64,000 nt of DNA from Pseudobutyrivibrio ruminis AD2017. GTDB lineage: Bacteria > Bacillota > Clostridia > Lachnospirales > Lachnospiraceae. A program made the position numbers and the translations under genes. Shown one piece after another: positions 18,716 through 27,808 of the stretch; positions within the stretch are counted from its first letter, which is position 1; every line of letters begins with the position of its first letter. The notes under the pieces are model-generated. The model was not told the origin of the DNA. It did no database searches and saw only the letters and a list, made by a program, of their open reading frames with translations. The DNA lies in assembly GCF_000424305.1 (NCBI RefSeq), contig NZ_AUJQ01000008.1, positions 144,863-208,862 of the forward strand. Reading direction: 5' to 3'.

Positions 18716-20125
18716 CTATTCTTCTGTTGAAATCTCCATGTAATCCATAATATCTGTACTTGGAGCATCCTCTACAATTGCCTCTACTGTCATGCCTTCC
18801 TTAAGGCCTTCGCCCTTGATTTCTACATAGTAGTCACTCTCAAGACCCTTAGTAACATAGATATTTTTCTTAGTTCCATCCTTCTTGATTACAGCTACAA
18901 AATCTTTTCCGTTTTCATCCTGCTGCACACAATCATAAGGAACTGCAAGAACATTATCCACAGAATCAAGGATAACGCTTGCCTTTGCTGTCATTCCAAC
19001 ACGAAGTCTATCATCAGTTTCATCTAACTTGATTTTAATTTTGTATGTAGCGGCACCAGATGCTGTACTTGTTGTTGGAACTGCTGCCTGAGGTTCTGCA
19101 CCTGCTACAGATGCTTCTGAAGCTACAGAAACAAATGTTACCTGTCCTTTGAATTCCTCATCACCAGTTGCTTCAAACTTAATGTTTGCTGGTAAGTCCT
19201 TTTGGATATTTGCTACATCATACTCATTTACTGTAGCTGTTACTACAAACTCGCTTGTATCTGCTATCGTAAATACGGTATTACCCTGAGTGTAGTTGTT
19301 ACCCTCTTCTACGTTCATTGTAATAATGTAACCAGAAATAGGAGCTGATACATGGGTCTTTTCCATGCTCTCATATACATCTTCTTTTGCATCTACCTGT
19401 GTGTATGATTGAGCATAGTTTTGCTTGAGCTGAGCAATTTCAATCTGATTCTGATATGTTTGAATCTGAAGATTAATTGTATCGACCTCATCTCTTGTCG
19501 CTTCATACTTTTCGATGGTTACAGATTCTGCTCTGCCTGCAGCAATTGCAGATTGCTCATCCCATCTTTTCTTAACATCATCTGTACGATACTTTTCATA
19601 TTCATTAAAAGCATCCTTCAAATCATCATAGATATATTTGTTATCCTCGAGATACTTTTGCTTCTTTTCTATCTGATCCTGAGCATCTTTAATCTTCTGC
19701 TGTAAGTCAGCAATATCTATTTCTGATTGCTTGTTTTCTATATTATGCTGGGCATTAAGCTCTGCAATCTTTCTATTGTAATCATCCCCATCGAATTCAA
19801 CTACAATATCTCCTGCATTTACATAATCGCCTTCTTTATAGTTAACCTTAGAAACCTTAACACCAGTGATTCCACCGCCACCAATTGTAGATGTAACTGT
19901 TGCTTTGTTATTAGCATTAAGTGTTCCAGTTACTGCAACTGACTGCTGCAAATCCATTCTTTTGATTTCTGATGTAGCAGGCTGGTTAGCAGCTTCTTCC
20001 ATTGCCTTCTGAGCAGCCTTTGCATTATGCCAAACCAGGCCAACGATTACTGCAATAATAGCTAAAACAATAATCAGCTTGAGGTGCTTTTTAAAGAAAC
20101 CACCAATCTTTTTTAGAACCTTCAC
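18716..20125 (-). CDS. MacA/HlyD-type periplasmic adaptor (membrane-fusion) protein
   Basis: 469 residues. A single N-terminal membrane helix (about 15-33) is followed by a lipoyl/barrel-sandwich half, a long coiled coil (about 130-240, rich in Gln, Lys and Asp) and the second lipoyl half with SAPISGYIITMNVEEG. A beta-barrel and a membrane-proximal domain end the protein. In a Gram-positive cell it would sit on the outer face of the membrane and cooperate with the MacB-like permease. It is the first gene of the three-gene operon, 8 bp before the ATPase. Confidence 0.92.
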   Translation of the reverse strand: MKVLKKIGGFFKKHLKLIIVLAIIAVIVGLVWHNAKAAQKAMEEAANQPATSEIKRMDLQQSVAVTGTLNANNKATVTSTIGGGGITGVKVSKVNYKEGDYVNAGDIVVEFDGDDYNRKIAELNAQHNIENKQSEIDIADLQQKIKDAQDQIEKKQKYLEDNKYIYDDLKDAFNEYEKYRTDDVKKRWDEQSAIAAGRAESVTIEKYEATRDEVDTINLQIQTYQNQIEIAQLKQNYAQSYTQVDAKEDVYESMEKTHVSAPISGYIITMNVEEGNNYTQGNTVFTIADTSEFVVTATVNEYDVANIQKDLPANIKFEATGDEEFKGQVTFVSVASEASVAGAEPQAAVPTTSTASGAATYKIKIKLDETDDRLRVGMTAKASVILDSVDNVLAVPYDCVQQDENGKDFVAVIKKDGTKKNIYVTKGLESDYYVEIKGEGLKEGMTVEAIVEDAPSTDIMDYMEISTEE

Positions 20126-20253
20126 TTTTCATCCTCCTTGATACGCGCAAAACGTTTTTATTCACATTTGCTAATCAGTGTATATTTAATACAAATCAAA
20201 GTAAATAGATGTCATAAATATTTTATATAATTTTTAGAATTACTTACATATCT

Positions 20254-21009
20254 TTAAACTGATAATTTGTTATCCATAACCCACGCAGTGATTACGTACA
20301 TAATAACTGTAAATCCAATGTAGTAAATGAGGTTATATACCATTCTGCCAGTTGTGAATCCAATCATATCTGCTGAAGTAAAGCAGTCCATTACGAAATT
20401 ATGAAGCTTCTCGATAAAACCTGTAATAACTAAATACATTATGAAGCTGATGATACCACTGCCCTTTTTACCATTAAGCACGCTGGCAGAAATAGTAACA
20501 GCAAAAAATCCTGTCACAATATTGAATATCCAAACGGCAATCATATCGAAACTAATCATAATAAATCTGTATGTATCTATTGAATAGTGTTCACCTAATA
20601 TTTCATTTATAAAAGCAATCGCCTGTTCTATCTCTCCACTATATGCTGTAAGAATTGTAATATCGATGAGGGCTAATACCATATAAAATACACCAGTGAG
20701 CAAAATAGATCCGGCATTTTCAATAAGCTTTGCACCAAGAATCGTGTAACTATTGTGTGGTGTCATAAATAGCATATAGCTTTGCTTTGTTGTTATGTCC
20801 TTGTGTAATCTAAATATTCCATAGACACCTATGATAAAAAGTGCGCCAAATGTTGTAAGCATTAAAAATCCTATACCAGTACCGAGCATATCTTCATTCT
20901 TAGAAAATGTGCCTGCCAAAAACAACACTTCAAATATGGCTGTAAATACTAAAATGATTGCTTTTATCATCCAAGTTTTTCTGAACTCGTATTTAATAAG
21001 ATTTCCCAT
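20254..21009 (-). CDS. ABC-2-type membrane permease
   Basis: 251 residues with six hydrophobic segments (for example IILVFTAIFEVLFLAGTF and YIGFTVIMYVITAWV). It has no ATPase motif. It resembles permeases paired with YtrB/CcmA-type ATPases. Its start overlaps the last base of the ATPase gene (21009), showing translational coupling. The sequence does not reveal a substrate; related systems in Firmicutes respond to cell-envelope stress or peptide antibiotics. Confidence 0.85.
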   Translation of the reverse strand: MGNLIKYEFRKTWMIKAIILVFTAIFEVLFLAGTFSKNEDMLGTGIGFLMLTTFGALFIIGVYGIFRLHKDITTKQSYMLFMTPHNSYTILGAKLIENAGSILLTGVFYMVLALIDITILTAYSGEIEQAIAFINEILGEHYSIDTYRFIMISFDMIAVWIFNIVTGFFAVTISASVLNGKKGSGIISFIMYLVITGFIEKLHNFVMDCFTSADMIGFTTGRMVYNLIYYIGFTVIMYVITAWVMDNKLSV

Positions 21010-21719
21010 TACTGAATTCCTCCCATATCTACATCTGAAAATACCTGACGGTATTTATCTGCAAGCGAAATATTATCTTCTGTTCTAAGGGCTTCAACGT
21101 CATAAATTCCTGCAAACTTTGAATTCTTAATGAAGATTGCCTTATCAACAACTGATTCTAATTCCTCTACCAAATGACTGGAAATCAAAAGAGTTTTTCC
21201 TTCATCTGCTGACATAAGAATCATGTTCATGACAGAATCTCTTGCTAATAAATCAATACCGTTAAGTGGTTCATCAAGCATATATACCTTGGCATCTCTT
21301 GCCATTGTAGCTGCCACCTTAAGCTTTGCCATCATGCCTGATGAAAGTGATTTAACCTTCAGCTTCTTCTCCAAATCCATCTTCTCAATTAGATAATCAT
21401 ATTTGTCCATCGAGAAATCCTTAAAGAAATCTGCGTAATATTTTCCAACATCACCAACTGTCATCCAATCGTAAAAATATGGCTCAGTTGACATGTATGC
21501 TATATCGTTTTTGGTTTCGATTGAAATTGGCTGGCCCATATATCTAATCTGGCCAGAGGTAGGCTTTATAAGGCCTGCTGCCATTTTCATCCATGTGGTT
21601 TTACCACTTCCGTTTGGTCCAAGCATTGCATATATATGCCCTGGCTCAAGCTGCATAGTGATTCCATCCACAGCTGTTTTGCCAACAAATTTTTTGGTTA
21701 CTTCAATACTTTCTAGCAT
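21009..21719 (-). CDS. ABC transporter ATPase (YtrB-like)
   Basis: 236 residues with Walker A GPNGSGKTT, signature LSSGMMAKLKVAATMA (a diverged LSGGQ), Walker B VYMLDEP and switch histidine in LISSHLVEE. The diverged signature is common in this group. It lies 2 bp after the GntR-type regulator and overlaps the permease gene by one base, making a three-gene operon under the palindromic operator at 22104-22127. Confidence 0.92.
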   Translation of the reverse strand: MLESIEVTKKFVGKTAVDGITMQLEPGHIYAMLGPNGSGKTTWMKMAAGLIKPTSGQIRYMGQPISIETKNDIAYMSTEPYFYDWMTVGDVGKYYADFFKDFSMDKYDYLIEKMDLEKKLKVKSLSSGMMAKLKVAATMARDAKVYMLDEPLNGIDLLARDSVMNMILMSADEGKTLLISSHLVEELESVVDKAIFIKNSKFAGIYDVEALRTEDNISLADKYRQVFSDVDMGGIQ

Positions 21720-21721
21720 AG

Positions 21722-22075
21722 TTATTCCTCCCTTTGCTTTAGAAGCTCGATTGCTTCATCAATAGATATCCCTAATTCGCTAATCGATTTTAAAAATACA
21801 TCTAAGGCTTCCTCTGCCATTTCTTTTTTCAACATCGCAATAACTCCTTCATCCTCTGTTACAAATGTGCCCATGCCTCGTTTGGTATAGCACACCCCTT
21901 CACGCTCCAGCTCCTGATACACCCTGGCGGCGGTATTGGGATTGATTGTATATGTTACTGCCAGCTCTCGACTGGATGGTAGCTTTTGCCCGCATTTTAT
22001 CCGCTCGTTAATGATGTCTGTTTTGATAGAATCAATAACTTGCAGATAAATAGGTATTTTTGAATCGTATTGCAT
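21722..22075 (-). CDS. YtrA subfamily GntR transcriptional repressor
   Basis: 117 residues from the ATG at 22073-22075, which follows AGGAGGAGTGTGGAT. The N-terminal winged helix (IPIYLQVIDSIKTDII through KRGMGTFV) contains the GntR hallmark LPSSRELAVTYTINPNTAARVYQELE. The C-terminal part is only a short helical region, as in YtrA-type regulators that control their own ABC operon. Upstream frame extension covers the operator and is not coding. It is the first gene of the operon and probably represses it until an envelope-active compound appears. Confidence 0.93.
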   Translation of the reverse strand: MQYDSKIPIYLQVIDSIKTDIINERIKCGQKLPSSRELAVTYTINPNTAARVYQELEREGVCYTKRGMGTFVTEDEGVIAMLKKEMAEEALDVFLKSISELGISIDEAIELLKQREE

Positions 22076-22103
22076 ATCCACACTCCTCCTATTCGTTTGT
22101 ACT

Positions 22104-22127
22104 AGTGTACTATCTGTATAGTACACT
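22104..22127. promoter_or_regulatory. Palindromic operator of the GntR/ABC operon
   Basis: A perfect inverted repeat, AGTGTACTAT then a 4-bp spacer then ATAGTACACT, lies 29 bp before the regulator's start codon. Spacing and symmetry suit a dimeric GntR-family repressor. It sits where the operon promoter must be, so autoregulation is likely (inference). Confidence 0.8.
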
Positions 22128-22272
22128 ATGACATTAGGTTCGTCAATATTTTTTTACACATTTTTTTATAAAGAAGTATTATAATTAAACTCAGGTTTAG
22201 CGAAGCTCGCTGATTATGCTTAGTTGGCTGGGTGGGCAAAATCGATACTTTTAATGAATTGGGAGATATCAA

Positions 22273-23220
22273 ATGTATAAACTTTTAAAAGAAATTCCTA
22301 TTACAGATATTGGAAATGTAAAAATTGGCCAGGTAGAAAATGCTTATGCTGGCACAGGTGTTACTGTTATTATCGCACCTGACAGTGCACCATGTGGTTT
22401 AGATATTAGAGGTGGCGGTCCTGCCAGTAGAGAATCAGGTCTTATGGACCCACTTGCTGCCGCAGAGGTAATTCACGCTGTTGTTTTAGGTGGAGGTTCA
22501 GCATTTGGTTTGGATGCAGCTGGTGGTGTTATGAAATATTTAGCTGAAAATGGCATAGGTTTTCCTGTTGGAGATGTGGTTGTTCCACTTGTTTGCCAAT
22601 CAGATATTTTTGATTTAGGCTATGGCAGAAATGATGTATACCCTGATAAGGAAATGGGTTACGAGGCTGCTTCTTTAGCTTTTGAAGGCGATGCTGGTAA
22701 TTTCGAATCAGGCTCCTTTGGTGCTGGCTGCGGCGCCACAGTTGGAAAGCTTCTTGGCCCTGATAGATGTACAAAATCTGGCATCGCAAGCTTTGCTGTA
22801 GCTTTAGGTGAATTAAAGGTGGGCGCCATCGTCTGTACTAACGCTGTTGGTGATGTTTATGATTATGTAGACAACAAACGTATCGCTGGCGTGTTATCTG
22901 CTGACGGTTCTACCCTTAACGATGTTTCCTGCGAAGACCTTATGTACGACATGGTGGCAAATCCACCTACAGGCGTTACCACTAACACTACTATCGGTAT
23001 CGTATTTACGAATGCAAAGTTCAACAAGACTCAGCTCTGCAAGCTTGCCGGCATGACACATGACGCTTACGCCCGCTGCATCCGCCCAGTCCACACATCC
23101 ATGGACGGTGACAGCATCTACGCCATGTCCTTAGGTTCAGTGGAAGCTTCTTTGGATGTTGTTGGCACATTGGCAAACCAGGTAATGTGCGAAGCTATCA
23201 AGCGAAGTGTTTCAGTGTAA
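22273..23220 (+). CDS. P1 family peptidase (DmpA/NylC-type N-terminal-nucleophile hydrolase)
   Basis: 315 residues of the DmpA/BapA/NylC fold. Family marks are DIRGGGPASRES, VVLGGGSAFGLDAAGGVM, GSFGAGCGATVGK and NTTIGIVFTN. In NylC the chain cuts itself before a Thr, which then becomes the nucleophile. The equivalent here is probably between Asn238 and Thr239. The family cleaves small or beta-amino peptides and amides; the substrate is unknown. The start is the ATG at 22273, with GGGAG upstream. It stands alone, divergent from the GntR operon and ended by a strong terminator. Confidence 0.9.
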   Translation: MYKLLKEIPITDIGNVKIGQVENAYAGTGVTVIIAPDSAPCGLDIRGGGPASRESGLMDPLAAAEVIHAVVLGGGSAFGLDAAGGVMKYLAENGIGFPVGDVVVPLVCQSDIFDLGYGRNDVYPDKEMGYEAASLAFEGDAGNFESGSFGAGCGATVGKLLGPDRCTKSGIASFAVALGELKVGAIVCTNAVGDVYDYVDNKRIAGVLSADGSTLNDVSCEDLMYDMVANPPTGVTTNTTIGIVFTNAKFNKTQLCKLAGMTHDAYARCIRPVHTSMDGDSIYAMSLGSVEASLDVVGTLANQVMCEAIKRSVSV

Positions 23221-23242
23221 TTTATGTGATTCATGTGATTCA

Positions 23243-23287
23243 GGGGTTAAATTGTAGGCTTGGGTGCTACAGTTTAACCCCTTTTTT
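23243..23287 (+). terminator. Rho-independent terminator of the P1 peptidase gene
   Basis: A long stem, GGGGTTAAATTGTAG pairing with CTACAGTTTAACCCC with one mismatch, is followed by TTTTTT. Confidence 0.9.
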
Positions 23288-23307
23288 ATGGCCAGCTTCA
23301 ATTTCAT

Positions 23308-24129
23308 TTATAAATAGTCATTTATTATTGCTGTTATAGCTTTCACACTTAACCCATCCGCCCCCGTTTCAAAGGTGTAAAGCAAATTCTTCCCATACTC
23401 ATACCCAAGCTCTCTATATTTCTCAATCTTTCTTATTGCTGCTGTGGCATACTCTGGCTTGTCCATCATCCCAAAATGCTCGTAGAAATACGTCTTTCTA
23501 GTAGCCAGGTTGAGCAAAGCAAAATCCGGATGCAGCCCCTTTATATTTAACTCACAGCTCGGCTCATACACATATGGCACCTTCTCCTTCGCCAGCTTAT
23601 CCGCAATTATCTTCTCCGACTTAGACCTAACATGCTCCCCATTATCCGTATAATACGGCGTCTCCACCGGATACCTCTCCTTAAACGCATTTCCCTCCTC
23701 CCCCGCGAAGGCCCCCTTCCAGTCATATATATATCTAGCATCGTCTTTGTATTTGCTGTCTACTAAAGCTTTTCTTGTGTCCGACAAACTGTTAAATAAC
23801 GCTTTCCCGTCATACGCAGGATAGCTCTGTATCGCAATTTCTAAGGCTGCAATTTGTTCATCTAGCATTTTCAATATTTGAAAATCAAAATCTCTTTGGG
23901 CTAATCTTCTAGCTATGCCTATATCTTCTTTCTTTATAAAGTTTCGCTGAACTTTTCCTCTTCCCCCGCCTTCCAGCATCTTGCACTTATAAAATTGCAT
24001 GTACTTTCCTTTGTTCTTCTTAACTTCTAAGAAATAGCCATCATCATTTGGGTACAGCTTCTCCAATAATGCCTTTTCATGTTTAAGTTTTGCCAACTCC
24101 TTGTTCATAATGTCTTTAAAATCAATCAA
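23308..24129 (-). CDS. Hypothetical protein with a PD-(D/E)XK nuclease-like C-terminal half
   Basis: 273 residues starting at TTG (24127-24129), which has AAGGAGG seven bases before it; that site decides the start. The N-terminal third is charged and helical, with a possible coiled coil at 85-105. The C-terminal part contains RSKSEKIIADKLA (Glu172), GLHPDFALL (Asp202) and KTYFYEHFG (Glu217), spaced like the E...PDF...E core of PD-(D/E)XK nucleases. The usual Lys after the last acidic residue is not obvious, so catalysis is uncertain. Pyrimidine-rich plus-strand stretches here look unlike neighbouring genes and may mark transfer. A 53-bp palindromic array lies directly upstream, in its leader or promoter. 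Confidence 0.65.
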   Translation of the reverse strand: MIDFKDIMNKELAKLKHEKALLEKLYPNDDGYFLEVKKNKGKYMQFYKCKMLEGGGRGKVQRNFIKKEDIGIARRLAQRDFDFQILKMLDEQIAALEIAIQSYPAYDGKALFNSLSDTRKALVDSKYKDDARYIYDWKGAFAGEEGNAFKERYPVETPYYTDNGEHVRSKSEKIIADKLAKEKVPYVYEPSCELNIKGLHPDFALLNLATRKTYFYEHFGMMDKPEYATAAIRKIEKYRELGYEYGKNLLYTFETGADGLSVKAITAIINDYL

Positions 24130-24162
24130 TCTTTTGCCTCCTTAATCAACAAATCTCTGCAT

Positions 24163-24413
24163 TACCACTAGTAGCGCACTAATACGCATCCGCTAGTGGT
24201 ACAAATTTCGACTTTTACCACTAGCACAATCAGATATAGCATTTACTAGTGGTACACTTTCCTAGCTTTACCACTAGCGATTAACTAATAACCGTTTACT
24301 AGTGGTAATGCTCCTGTTTTTTACCACTACCAACTACGTAAATAGCATTTGCTAGTGGTAATCACCAAATTCCTTACCTCTACCGCCTCCCCAAATAGCC
24401 CGAGCTAGTGGTA
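24163..24413. repeat. Array of five 53-bp palindromic units
   Basis: TACCACTAG starts at 24163, 24216 and 24269, with diverged copies at 24322 and 24375. CTAGTGGTA starts at 24193, 24246, 24299, 24352 and 24405. The period is exactly 53 bp throughout. Each unit is a 9-bp arm, 21 variable bases, the complementary 9-bp arm, then 14 variable bases. The 21-base loops share only a weak core around AATAGC, so conservation is concentrated in the arms and in the spacing. Either strand could fold into a chain of hairpins with 21-nt loops. It ends about 34 bp before the TTG start of the PD-(D/E)XK-like gene. Confidence 0.9.
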
Positions 24414-24423
24414 AAGGCCCTAC

Positions 24424-24449
24424 GCAGGTTCAAGTCCTGTCACCCGCAT
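24424..24449 (+). repeat. tRNA-Leu 3'-end fragment, inverted relative to the intact gene
   Basis: These 26 bases are identical to the T-arm, acceptor 3' strand and discriminator of the intact tRNA-Leu (24712-24737, minus strand). They lie on the plus strand about 265 bp away. The last array unit supplies CTAGTGG just before it, the same string that follows the anticodon stem in the intact tRNA. There is no acceptor 5' strand or D-arm, so it is not a working tRNA. Tyrosine integrases often use this part of a tRNA gene as an attachment site, so it may be an att scar (inference). Confidence 0.85.
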
Positions 24450-24679
24450 ACAGAAAAATGTCAGCTCCTTTCCCTATAAATATTCCTCTGTTCCCCTGCC
24501 ATCGCTAAAAAAGCGTAGCAAAATAAACCTTATCAGCTTAGTTGCACTCTAAGTGATACGGTACGTCCAACTTACCATGAAAAATGCTATCGAATTGATA
24601 GCTATAAGAATGTTTAGCCTAACTAGAAAAGTGTAGGCAAATTATAAAAAGATTTCCCCGGTCTTTTATAACTATAAAC
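24450..24679. other. Non-coding AT-rich interval with a run of short stem-loops
   Basis: No gene is supported. Successive small hairpins can be drawn at 24503-24515, 24531-24558 (ten pairs with one bulge and a 7-base loop), 24586-24602, 24617-24638 and 24643-24670. AT-rich DNA makes such hairpins by chance, so only the second and the last are persuasive. The interval lies between the tRNA-Leu fragment and the tRNA-Leu terminator. Confidence 0.4.
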
Positions 24680-24710
24680 AAAAAAACTCACATACGTAAC
24701 GTATGTGAGT
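24680..24710 (-). terminator. Terminator of tRNA-Leu
   Basis: On the minus strand, a stem of ACTCACATACG with CGTATGTGAGT is followed by seven T residues directly after the tRNA 3' end. Confidence 0.92.
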
Positions 24711-24712
24711 AA

Positions 24713-24792
24713 TGCGGGTGACAGGACTTGAACCTGCACGGTCGCCCACTAGAACCTAAATCTAGCGCGTCTGCCAATTCCGCCACACCCGC
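24713..24792 (-). tRNA. tRNA-Leu (anticodon UAG)
   Basis: The acceptor stem GCGGGTG pairs with CACCCGC. An anticodon stem CTAGA/TCTAG encloses the loop TTTAGGT, giving anticodon TAG. A long variable arm and a T-arm containing GGTTCAAGTCC are also present, so all class II tRNA-Leu features are there. The discriminator is A and CCA is not encoded. Its 3' part is duplicated in inverted orientation at 24424-24449. Confidence 0.96.
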
Positions 24793-24881
24793 GTAAAATC
24801 AAGGTTTCGATTAAAAAATCTACCGCCTCGAGTCGGCTCATCGACCTCAAATAATATATCATAATCCCCATTTAAAAGCAA

Positions 24882-24911
24882 CAAAAAACTGCCAAAAACT
24901 TGGCAGTTTTT
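24882..24911 (-). terminator. Terminator of the ATP synthase operon
   Basis: On the minus strand, AACTGCC and GGCAGTT form a stem followed by a run of T, just after the atpC stop codon. Confidence 0.85.
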
Positions 24912-24918
24912 CTATTAA

Positions 24919-25332
24919 TTATTTATGCTGACTCGCACCTTTAAGTCGAGCCATAGCGCGGGCCATATTAGCAATTGACATCTGGTGTTCGATATAGCTT
25001 TGCTTCTGCTGTAATGCATCCTGAGCACGCTCTAAAGCTTCCTGAGCTCTGAACGTATCGATGTCTTCTGGCTTCTCGCAAGAATATGCAAGAATCTTGA
25101 CACCGCCGTCAGGATATACTGAAAGCAAGCCATCCGAAATGATTGCATGCTGCCAGGTCCCATCTTCAAGCTTGAAGCGAATCTCACCGATGTCTACCAC
25201 ACCAGTCATCTTTTCGTGATGATTCATGATAGCTATTTCACCATCATCTGCTGGGTAGATAAGCATTTCGCTTGGTCCATCGTAAAAGACTCCGTCGCAA
25301 GCTACTATTTTAAGATTAAATAATGATGCCAT
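24919..25332 (-). CDS. atpC: F1Fo ATP synthase epsilon subunit
   Basis: 137 residues: an N-terminal beta-sandwich (about 1-85, with FYDGPSEMLIYPADDGEIAI and the usual DGLLSV region) and a C-terminal two-helix domain (about 90-135). The subunit couples the rotor to the catalytic head and can inhibit ATP hydrolysis. The start lies 3 bp past the stop of atpD. It is the last gene of the operon and is followed by a terminator. Confidence 0.96.
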   Translation of the reverse strand: MASLFNLKIVACDGVFYDGPSEMLIYPADDGEIAIMNHHEKMTGVVDIGEIRFKLEDGTWQHAIISDGLLSVYPDGGVKILAYSCEKPEDIDTFRAQEALERAQDALQQKQSYIEHQMSIANMARAMARLKGASQHK

Positions 25333-25335
25333 AAG

Positions 25336-26742
<1,407 letters not shown>

Positions 26743-26779
26743 TCACCTCTCATTTCCAAGCAACGGTGCTCGAAAATAA

Positions 26780-27805
26780 TTATTTGTTCTGTAATTTCTT
26801 TTTTTCTTTCTTTTTCTTAAGTGCCTTGGCACCACCGATTACCTCGGTAATTTCCTGTGTAATCTGGGCCTGACGCACTCTGTTGTATTCTATAGATAGA
26901 TCATGAAGAATTGCCTCCGCATTATCAGTTGCAGATTGCATCGCCATCATTCTGGCGTTTTCCTCACTGGCTGAACATTCTACTAAAGCTCCATAGCAGA
27001 AGGCTGTAAAATGATTTTGTACAAGCTTCTCTAAGACAACTGAAACAGAAGGATAAAATGGAATGAAAGTATCTCCTTGTGATATAGCTTCCATTTCGTA
27101 GCTGTTGATGGAGTGAACGTGTTTTATACCTTCCTTCATCTCTCGAGATGCTTTACTTACGCCCTCGGAATCAGCTGCGATTTCTTCCGCCTGTTCCTTG
27201 ATGAACTTGTGTGTCTTAAGTGGAAGTAGACGCTCTACACATACCTCCTCAGTGATTGAGTTAAGCATCTTTGTGTAGACCACATCTATCCTGTCAAGCT
27301 CACCCTTGTTGTACAAATCAATCATGTATGCTGCCATTACTCTAGCACGGTGCATAGATGGATTGTTTGATGAAAATCTGAAATTCTCGTCAACATTGTA
27401 TCCACCGTTCATGAAGAATGAACGTCCAACCTCACCAACAACAAACAGTGTACATTCATCTCCCTCAGCTATACCTTTTACACGATCAACCGCAAGCTTA
27501 ATGGCATTGTGATTGTAGGCACCTGCCATTCCTTTATCGCCTGTGAAGACGATGATTCCATGCTTTTTCACGGTCTCATGATCATCTTCTACTCGGTTAT
27601 CAAAATAGATATGTCTGATATCTGGAAAATGAGCCAGGCATTCTGCTAGTCCAATCTGAGTACCCTTGAAAAATGGCTCAGTCTCTTCTAGCTTCTTTCT
27701 TGCCTTTCTCAGCTTCATTGAAGACATCATGTACATGGCTCTAGTAATCTTCATGGTATCCTGAATACTATTTATTCTATTTTGGATTTCCTTTGTACTA
27801 GCCAT
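26780..27805 (-). CDS. atpG: F1Fo ATP synthase gamma subunit (long form)
   Basis: 341 residues, about 50 longer than the usual 285-295. The N-terminal helix RINSIQDTMKITRAMYMM and the C-terminal helix RVRQAQITQEITEVIGGA are typical of the gamma coiled coil. The additional length is in the central Rossmann-like part (about 195-245, around EEIAADSEGVSKASREM) and in a lysine-rich tail (KKKKEKKKLQNK). It forms the central rotor shaft. The gene starts 3 bp after the stop of the fused atpHA gene. Confidence 0.97.
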   Translation of the reverse strand: MASTKEIQNRINSIQDTMKITRAMYMMSSMKLRKARKKLEETEPFFKGTQIGLAECLAHFPDIRHIYFDNRVEDDHETVKKHGIIVFTGDKGMAGAYNHNAIKLAVDRVKGIAEGDECTLFVVGEVGRSFFMNGGYNVDENFRFSSNNPSMHRARVMAAYMIDLYNKGELDRIDVVYTKMLNSITEEVCVERLLPLKTHKFIKEQAEEIAADSEGVSKASREMKEGIKHVHSINSYEMEAISQGDTFIPFYPSVSVVLEKLVQNHFTAFCYGALVECSASEENARMMAMQSATDNAEAILHDLSIEYNRVRQAQITQEITEVIGGAKALKKKKEKKKLQNK

Positions 27806-27808
27806 AGA

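Noticed and set aside
24163..24413. CRISPR array
   Set aside because: The conserved parts are only 9 bp, the period splits into 21- and 14-base variable parts, the variable parts are partly similar to each other, and no cas gene is near.
24340..24449. Second functional tRNA-Leu gene
   Set aside because: Only the 3' half matches; there is no complementary acceptor 5' strand, D-arm or anticodon stem in the array DNA.
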